Shown in pieces: positions 6,037 through 8,045 of a DNA stretch of 8,045 nucleotides; within the stretch, counting starts at the first letter, position 1; each line of letters begins with the position of its first letter. Position numbers and translations under genes: made by a program. The notes beneath the pieces are model-generated. The model made no database searches. It was not told the DNA's origin and worked only from the letters and a program-made list of their open reading frames with translations. Source of the DNA: Limnochordia bacterium (GTDB lineage Bacteria > Bacillota > Limnochordia > Darwinibacteriales > SLO01); NCBI GenBank assembly GCA_007132635.1, contig SLOG01000102.1:1-8045 (forward strand). The letters are read 5' to 3'.

Positions 6037-6062
6037 TGCGGGATGAAGTGCCGTCTTTTTTT
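6022..6062 (+). terminator. Attenuator terminator 2 of the trp leader
   Basis: CGGCATTTCGTCCC (6022-6035) and GGGATGAAGTGCCG (6040-6053) form a 14-bp stem with two G-U pairs and a TTGC loop, followed by TC and seven T (6056-6062). It is longer than terminator 1 and has a better T-run, so it is probably the more efficient stop. It ends 33 bases before trpE. Confidence 0.92.
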
Positions 6063-6095
6063 ATCCAAATTTAAGAAAAGGAGGCGTCAGAGTCT

Positions 6096-7604
6096 ATGGT
6101 CTATCCAGATATGTCTATGTTTGCTGAACTGGGTCGCTGTCACCGAAGAGTGCCCGTAACTATGGAGATGGAAGGCGATATAGAAACACCCATCGCGCTG
6201 TTTCGCAAACTCTGTCCGGGAGGGAAGAGTTACCTTTTAGAAAGCGTAGAAGGAGGCGAAAAATGGGGGCGCTACTCCTTTATCGGCCGTCGTCCCTTCG
6301 CGGAGATCGTGGTCCATGATAATCGTGTGGACTTTGCGCAGGGTTCGGAGACGACGACGCAGTACGGGGACGTGCTTCGGATTGTAGACAGCCTTGTGCG
6401 AGGTTGTAAAGTCGCCGCTTTCCCGGGATTACCGGATTTTAGTGGTGGAGCCGTTGGTTATTTCGGCTATGACATTGTCAGAAGCTACGAACGCCTTCCC
6501 GGCTTCAAGGAGGATGATCGAGAGCTGCCGGATATTCACCTGATGCTGACAGATGAACTGGTCGTGTATGATCACCTGCGACAGAAGGTGCAGCTCATTG
6601 TGCTGGCGCCAATCACGGCCGATACGGAAGCAGACTATGCGGCGGCTACAAACCGATTGGAATCGCTGCGGCAGGAAATTGAGAATTCCCGCACCGTGCG
6701 CGAGGAGAGAGCTGTATCCCAATTGTCCACAGGCTTTTCCAGCACAGAGACAGAGGCCAGCTACCGCCGCATGGTTCTCAAGGCCAAAGACTACATTCAA
6801 AAGGGAGACATCTTCCAGGTTGTTCTCTCGCAGCGGTTGGCCGTCGAAACGGACGTTGATCCATTTACGACCTATAGGGTACTGCGAAGCCTCAATCCCT
6901 CTCCGTATCTTTTCTTTATCGATTTTGAGGACTATCAGCTGGTGGGGTCTTCGCCTGAGCTCTTGGTGAAAGTCAAGGACGACCACGTGGAGACGTGTCC
7001 CATCGCTGGAACTCGACGGCGCGGCCGCGATGCTGGGGAGGACGCAGCTCTGGCGCAGGAGCTGCTGGACGATGAAAAAGAACGGGCGGAACACCTCATG
7101 CTGGTAGACTTGGGCCGTAATGACTTGGGGAAGGTGTCTGAGTTCGGCACTGTAGAGGCCAAGAATCTGATGCACGTGGAGAAGTATTCCCATGTCATGC
7201 ACATCGTTACCAATGTGGTAGGAGTTCTGCGTAAGGACTGCGGCATGCACCAAGCCCTTCAGGCCTGCCTGCCGGCGGGTACCCTGTCGGGGGCACCCAA
7301 AGTGAGAGCTATGGAAATCATCGATGAACTGGAGACGAAGAAGCGGGGACCTTATGCAGGAGCTGTCGGCTACTTGGGGTTTAACGGTAGTATGGACGTC
7401 TGCATCACCATAAGGACGCTGGTGTTCCAGGGGGATACCGCGTATGTGCAGGCGGGCGCAGGCATCGTTGCCGATTCTCAGCCAGCGAAGGAGTACGAAG
7501 AGAGCCTTGGCAAGGCGCGGGCTCTTTTGGAGGCAATTCGGCAGGCGGAAGCAAGGTCAGCTCCCGTCGCCGCCGAGTCGTCACCGGAGACGAAAAGGCA
7601 ATGA
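6096..7604 (+). CDS. trpE: Anthranilate synthase component I
   Basis: This 502-residue subunit of anthranilate synthase converts chorismate and ammonia to anthranilate, the first committed step of tryptophan synthesis in the cytoplasm; the glutaminase partner (TrpG) follows. The N-terminal domain carries the LLES motif (47-50) that forms part of the tryptophan feedback site in TrpE proteins, followed by GRYSFIG (58-64). The C-terminal chorismate-binding domain has IAGTRRRG (303-310), EHLMLVDLGRND (332-343), PAGTLSGAPKVRAMEII (394-409) and GAGIVADSQP (454-463). Length and motif order are typical. The LLES motif and the adjacent trpG favour TrpE over PabB. The ATG start follows AAGGAGG (6078-6084) by eleven bases. 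A polar tail of about 20 residues lies beyond the conserved domain. Expression is governed by the T-box leader. Confidence 0.97.
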   Translation: MVYPDMSMFAELGRCHRRVPVTMEMEGDIETPIALFRKLCPGGKSYLLESVEGGEKWGRYSFIGRRPFAEIVVHDNRVDFAQGSETTTQYGDVLRIVDSLVRGCKVAAFPGLPDFSGGAVGYFGYDIVRSYERLPGFKEDDRELPDIHLMLTDELVVYDHLRQKVQLIVLAPITADTEADYAAATNRLESLRQEIENSRTVREERAVSQLSTGFSSTETEASYRRMVLKAKDYIQKGDIFQVVLSQRLAVETDVDPFTTYRVLRSLNPSPYLFFIDFEDYQLVGSSPELLVKVKDDHVETCPIAGTRRRGRDAGEDAALAQELLDDEKERAEHLMLVDLGRNDLGKVSEFGTVEAKNLMHVEKYSHVMHIVTNVVGVLRKDCGMHQALQACLPAGTLSGAPKVRAMEIIDELETKKRGPYAGAVGYLGFNGSMDVCITIRTLVFQGDTAYVQAGAGIVADSQPAKEYEESLGKARALLEAIRQAEARSAPVAAESSPETKRQ

Positions 7605-7613
7605 GAACAGGTA

Positions 7614-7669
7614 GGAAGGCGTTGACTCTCTCCGGTACTCGCCATAGTCAAGGAGATCAACGGCCTTCC
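7614..7669 (+). promoter_or_regulatory. Long interrupted hairpin between trpE and trpG
   Basis: GGAAGGC (7614-7620) pairs with GCCTTCC (7663-7669), GTTGA (7621-7625) with TCAAC (7657-7661), and TCTCC (7629-7633) with GGAGA (7652-7656). That gives 17 pairs interrupted by a bulged G (7662) and a CTC bulge (7626-7628), closing an 18-base loop. No T-run follows, so it is not an intrinsic terminator. It ends three bases before the triplet array. It could be an RNA processing or stability element, or a structural partner of the array. Confidence 0.65.
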
Positions 7670-7672
7670 AGT

Positions 7673-7711
7673 GAGACGAGCGGAGCAGAGCGGAGCTTAG
7701 AGGAGGCGGAG
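7673..7711 (+). promoter_or_regulatory. Candidate TRAP binding site: eight (G/U)AG triplets over the trpG ribosome binding site
   Basis: Triplets lie at GAG 7673, 7678, 7683, 7688 and 7693, UAG 7698, GAG 7703 and GAG 7709 (first bases). The spacers are two bases, and three for the last one. This is the (G/U)AG pattern with 2-3-base spacing recognised by TRAP, the tryptophan-activated RNA-binding protein (MtrB). The seventh triplet lies inside the Shine-Dalgarno AGGAGG (7701-7706), so binding would block trpG translation. TRAP regulates B. subtilis trpG in just this way, with nine triplets. Part of the array is also a near-tandem GAGCGGAGCA repeat, so a simple repeat or purine-rich translation enhancer is the alternative. 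No mtrB gene is in the window. Confidence 0.68.
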
Positions 7712-7716
7712 CCATT

Positions 7717-8045
7717 ATGTTGGTTATCATCGACAATTTCGATTCGTTTACGTACAACCTGTATCAGTATCTTGGAGAACTTGGTGTTGATGTGCGTGTA
7801 TTCCGCAGCGACGCCGTAACAATTGATGAACTGCGCAGCCTATCGCCAGAGCAGATCGTCATCTCCCCGGGCCCTGGTGTGCCGGCGCAGGCCGGGATCA
7901 GCGTTCCTGTGGTGCGAGAGTTAGGGGATTCCGTTCCCATCCTCGGTGTCTGTCTGGGTCACCAAGCCATTGCTGAGGCTTTCGGTGGAAACATCGTCCG
8001 AGCACCGCAGCTGTATCATGGTAAGACGTCCATCATTCACCATGA
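7717..8045 (+). CDS. trpG: Anthranilate synthase glutamine amidotransferase component II (3' end outside window)
   Basis: The first 109 codons are present of a class I glutamine amidotransferase that releases ammonia from glutamine for TrpE. It starts MLVIIDNFDSFTYNL, the standard TrpG/PabA N-terminus. The oxyanion-loop motif SPGPGVP (50-56) and the nucleophile Cys79 in GVCLGHQAI are intact, followed by the HGKTS motif (101-105). Family proteins have about 190 residues, so nearly half lies beyond 8045, including the catalytic His and Glu. The ATG at 7717 follows AGGAGG (7701-7706) by ten bases, within the triplet array. Unlike many trpEG pairs, it is separated from trpE by 112 bases. TrpG also serves as the glutaminase of folate synthesis in some bacteria (amphibolic PabA), which would explain a separate translational control; that is inference. 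Confidence 0.95.
   Translation, partial: MLVIIDNFDSFTYNLYQYLGELGVDVRVFRSDAVTIDELRSLSPEQIVISPGPGVPAQAGISVPVVRELGDSVPILGVCLGHQAIAEAFGGNIVRAPQLYHGKTSIIHH

Larger units (their letters stand above)
5684..6062 (+). ncRNA. T-box tRNA-Trp leader with one Stem I and two antiterminator/terminator modules
   Basis: This is a T-box riboswitch leader that pairs with uncharged tRNA and lets transcription continue into trpE. Seen in order: a GGGAAAGAGTAGG motif (5710-5722) at the base of Stem I; a closing helix GTACG/CGTAC (5722-5726 with 5800-5804); an apical GGATGGTGGAAGCCC stretch (5749-5763) like the conserved distal loops; GAATGG with probable specifier UGG (5784-5786); a CACGTTATAG segment after Stem I; a small hairpin; and then two T-box sequences, each followed by a terminator. 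Family knowledge: the specifier pairs with the anticodon and the UGGN bulge pairs with the free NCCA end. The trpE target agrees with tryptophan specificity. The presence of two modules but only one Stem I is unusual; only 47 bases separate the first T-run from the second T-box, too few for another Stem I. Confidence 0.92.

Noticed and set aside
6429..7253. 274-codon antisense open frame inside trpE
   Set aside because: It is a codon-bias shadow of trpE with no family motif. trpE is unambiguous on the plus strand.
7645..7655. UAG, AAG and GAG triplets in the trpE-trpG hairpin as extra TRAP repeats
   Set aside because: AAG and GAG are adjacent without a spacer and partly lie in a base-paired arm, so they do not extend the regular array.
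7601..7819. 72-codon open frame starting at the ATGA on the trpE stop codon, running through the hairpin and triplet array and overlapping trpG out of frame
   Set aside because: It has no recognisable protein features, and its composition reflects RNA elements and the trpG start. It could be translated by re-initiation, but nothing supports a real product.

Overview
The window looks like a chromosomal segment of a Gram-positive bacterium of the Firmicutes (Bacillota), most likely a moderately GC-rich Clostridia-type or related lineage. The reasons are strong AGGAGG ribosome binding sites, TTG and GTG starts placed by their Shine-Dalgarno sequences, sigma-A type promoters with 17-base spacers, a T-box tRNA-sensing leader ahead of trpE, and a (G/U)AG triplet array resembling a TRAP binding site ahead of trpG. 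I cannot name the genus.

Region by region. (1) Positions 40-2869, plus strand: a compact cluster of an ArsR/SmtB-family repressor, a COG0701/ArsP-type membrane permease (4-base ATGA-type overlap region with arsR), a 77-residue CxxC thioredoxin-fold protein, and a DUF362 protein with a Tat-like signal. This looks like a metalloid- or thiol-responsive efflux/redox unit whose substrate is unknown. (2) Positions 2890-5257, minus strand: a two-gene ABC exporter, ATPase first and a large 549-residue membrane protein second, overlapping by 11 bases. (3) Positions 5281-5632: a short divergent promoter region and a 70-residue FmdB-type zinc-ribbon gene on the plus strand. (4) Positions 5649-8045, plus strand: the start of a tryptophan operon, with a near-consensus promoter, a leader of about 380 bases, trpE, a structured 112-base intergenic region, and trpG, which runs off the window.

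The most interesting part is the control of the trp genes. The leader has one T-box Stem I, with a probable UGG (Trp) specifier, but two successive antiterminator/terminator modules that appear to be a tandem duplication about 95 bases apart. Module 1 carries UGGC, which pairs fully with a tRNA-Trp G73CCA end. Module 2 carries UGGU, which would fully match an A73 tRNA and only wobble with G73. Downstream, between trpE and trpG, a 17-bp interrupted hairpin is followed by eight (G/U)AG triplets at 5-, 5-, 5-, 5-, 5-, 5- and 6-base intervals, overlapping the trpG Shine-Dalgarno. That is the layout of a TRAP translational control site as known for Bacillus subtilis trpG. If both readings are right, uncharged tRNA-Trp (two transcription checkpoints) and free tryptophan (translation of the glutaminase subunit) are sensed in the same operon.

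No tRNA or rRNA gene, insertion sequence, CRISPR array, attachment site or replication origin was seen.
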